Source of the DNA: HIMB59 sp038124765
GTDB lineage: Bacteria; Pseudomonadota; Alphaproteobacteria; HIMB59
Assembly (NCBI GenBank): GCA_038124765.1
Contig: JAYPCO010000015.1
Location: 1-24,795 of the forward strand
DNA length: 24,795 nucleotides
Direction: 5' to 3'
The notes under the pieces are model-generated. The model was not told the origin of the DNA. It made no database searches and worked only from the letters and a program-made list of their open reading frames with translations. The position numbers and the translations under genes were made by a program. Shown piece by piece: positions 23,595-24,795 of the stretch. The number at the start of each line of letters is the position of its first letter. Position 1 is the stretch's first letter.

Positions 23595-24688
23595 TAGTTT
23601 GACACCTTTCTAATCCACTGATCAATACCAACTGCTATAATAATAAGACAACCAAGTGCAAATCTTTGCCATAAAACATCTAATCCAGCAATTGAAAGTC
23701 CGGAGCTAAATACGCCCACAATTAAAGCTCCAAATAGAGCACCTAAAATTGTTCCTCGACCTCCAAATAGGGAAGTTCCACCAATCACCACAGCGGTGAT
23801 AGAGTCGAGGTTACCCTCATAGAAACTAGTAGGAGAAACAGAACCTACGCGACCAATCGATACCCAAGCACCGATACCAACCACAAGACCTGCCACAGCA
23901 TAAACTGAAACAAGCATTCGATCAGTTCTTATTCCTGATAGCTCCGCAGCTTCTTTATCATCTCCAACTGCATAAACATGCCTACCCCAAGCAGTTTTAT
24001 TAAGCACCATCCAAAGAACGACGAAAATAACAATCATTAAGAAAGCGCCATAGGTAAAAACAAATCCACCTAAGTTAATTCTTTCTCCCCAAAAATGTAA
24101 TAAGGGAGCATTAATTTCAATGTCAGAACTTCTAATTGATTGCGAGCCTGTGAAAAAAATCACAAGTGCAAAGAAAATATTCCAAGTACCCAGTGTTACG
24201 ATGAATGGCGGTAAGCGTAATCGCGTGACAAGTAATCCGTTTACTATACCAGTTAATACACCTACAGCAGTACCAATAAATATTGCTGGCATTGTAGGCA
24301 TTCCCATTTCAACTGATAGTTTACCCATAAATACGGAGGCAAGGACCATCATCGCTGCTACGCTTAGATCAATACCTGCAGTTAAAATTACAAGTGTTTG
24401 GGCCGCTGCAAGAATACCGACAATCGTAACTTGCTGAACAATCAAGGATAAATTAAATGCTGAGAAAAACTTACCACCAGCGATAAAACCAAAAGCTATA
24501 ACGCTAATGACTAAAATTATAATAGGAACCATCGTTGGGTTCCCGTGTAAAAAGTGTTGAATTTTTTTGAGAGTGCTTTGTTGACCTAATTCAAAGGAGT
24601 GATGATCTTGATCTTTTGAGCCAATATCATCAGAAAATTTAGGTTGATCTTTTAGATCTTTAGAAATGTCATCAGAAATTTTATTCAT
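23594..24688 (-). CDS. frcC: Sugar ABC transporter permease, Frc type
   Basis: The 364-residue protein is a BPD_transp_2 (ribose/fructose-type) permease. A polar N-terminal extension of about 50 residues rich in Asp, Ser and Lys precedes the first membrane segment (MVPIIILVISVIAFGFIAGG, starting near residue 52). About nine or ten hydrophobic segments follow, with LVILTAGIDLSVAAMMVLASV, GTWNIFFALVIFFTG and GGTSLFGGRGTILGALFGALIVG being the family hallmarks; the EAAELSGIRTDR loop contacts the ATPase. Length and the acidic N-terminus match rhizobial FrcC (about 360). It follows the end of the substrate-binding protein gene after a hairpin-containing 62-base gap and overlaps frcA by one base. 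No Shine-Dalgarno is evident. Confidence 0.9.
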   Translation of the reverse strand: MNKISDDISKDLKDQPKFSDDIGSKDQDHHSFELGQQSTLKKIQHFLHGNPTMVPIIILVISVIAFGFIAGGKFFSAFNLSLIVQQVTIVGILAAAQTLVILTAGIDLSVAAMMVLASVFMGKLSVEMGMPTMPAIFIGTAVGVLTGIVNGLLVTRLRLPPFIVTLGTWNIFFALVIFFTGSQSIRSSDIEINAPLLHFWGERINLGGFVFTYGAFLMIVIFVVLWMVLNKTAWGRHVYAVGDDKEAAELSGIRTDRMLVSVYAVAGLVVGIGAWVSIGRVGSVSPTSFYEGNLDSITAVVIGGTSLFGGRGTILGALFGALIVGVFSSGLSIAGLDVLWQRFALGCLIIIAVGIDQWIRKVSN

Positions 24689-24706
24689 TTTTTATTTAAG
24701 GGTTCC

Positions 24707-24730
24707 TCAGGGCAGAATAATCTGCCCTGA
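24707..24730 (-). repeat. Strong intercistronic stem-loop between frcB and frcC
   Basis: TCAGGGCAGA and TCTGCCCTGA form a perfect 10-base stem with a 4-base loop (24717-24720). It is the most GC-rich perfect hairpin I found in the window. On the minus strand it comes 20 bases after the frcB stop codon and is followed by GGAACCC rather than a U run, so it is unlikely to be a full terminator. Such stems commonly protect the upstream message so that binding protein is made in excess over permease. Confidence 0.75.
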
Positions 24731-24750
24731 AAATTAATGGATTTATTGGA

Positions 24751-24795
24751 TTAACCCCAACATCTGTCTAAACCTTCTTTAACACTAATTGAAGG
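24751..24795 (-). CDS. frcB: End of the sugar-binding protein gene of the Frc-type transporter (partial)
   Basis: The last 45 bases of the window, read on the minus strand, encode PSISVKEGLDRCWG followed by TAA; the other two frames on this strand have stops. The peptide looks like the C-terminus of a periplasmic sugar-binding protein, and its place directly before a sugar permease gene is where rhizobial frcB lies. Only 14 residues are visible, so the assignment rests mainly on gene order. The rest of the gene lies beyond the right edge. Confidence 0.65.
   Translation of the reverse strand, partial: PSISVKEGLDRCWG

Noticed and set aside
24120..24437. A 105-codon open frame on the plus strand inside frcC
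   Set aside because: It is antisense to conserved permease sequence and has no independent support.
1..24795. tRNA, rRNA, CRISPR, insertion sequences, phage genes or toxin-antitoxin pairs
   Set aside because: Genes cover about 98% of the window and all are metabolic or transport genes; no cloverleaf, repeat-spacer array, transposase or terminal repeats were seen.

Overview
The window is AT-rich and extremely compact: annotated genes leave only about 530 noncoding bases (roughly 2%), no gap exceeds 110 bases, many junctions overlap by 1-16 bases, and three convergent gene pairs overlap at their stop codons. There are no RNA genes, insertion sequences, CRISPR arrays or prophage genes. Gene content (heterotetrameric sarcosine oxidase, dimethylglycine dehydrogenase-like and DmdA/GcvT-like enzymes, an Frc-type fructose ABC transporter) together with AT richness and compactness suggests a streamlined marine alphaproteobacterium, for example a SAR11-like or HIMB59/AEGEAN-169-like lineage. 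That placement is inference.

Region A (1-12,778, all minus strand, read right to left) looks like one long operon: Mak-type ROK fructokinase, 6-phosphofructokinase, an unassigned Fe(II)/2-oxoglutarate oxygenase, soxB-soxD-soxA-soxG, a dimethylglycine/sarcosine dehydrogenase-like flavoprotein, a MetF-like protein and a DmdA/GcvT-family protein cut by the left edge. The amine part strips methyl groups from methylated glycines onto tetrahydrofolate (THF). The MetF-like protein next to the DmdA-like protein suggests that a methyl group put on THF is oxidised to methylene-THF and enters C1 metabolism. The first two genes phosphorylate fructose and commit it to Embden-Meyerhof glycolysis.

Region B (12,887-18,000) has one plus-strand Gfo/Idh/MocA oxidoreductase followed by a convergent minus-strand operon: 2-hydroxyacid dehydrogenase, FucU mutarotase, ribokinase, a YghZ-type aldo/keto reductase and an SGNH arylesterase-type hydrolase.

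Region C (18,040-24,795) holds plus-strand D-lyxose/D-mannose isomerase and a PfkB kinase, a convergent LacD/LsrF-like class I aldolase, plus-strand xylulokinase and an FrcK-like P-loop kinase, and then the minus-strand frcB(end)-frcC-frcA transporter operon with a strong hairpin after frcB. Regions B and C are a sugar-uptake and sugar-entry island. The known rhizobial Frc system handles fructose, mannose and ribose, and the window encodes a plausible first enzyme for each: fructokinase, lyxose/mannose isomerase, and mutarotase plus ribokinase.

Several genes have no Shine-Dalgarno sequence but have a -10-like hexamer ending exactly six bases before the ATG, which points to leaderless transcripts. 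No complete, clearly new system is proven. The best candidates for novelty are the THF-dependent demethylation module with its atypical MetF-like protein, the unassigned 2OG oxygenase in that operon, and the orphan PfkB kinase/LacD-like aldolase pair.
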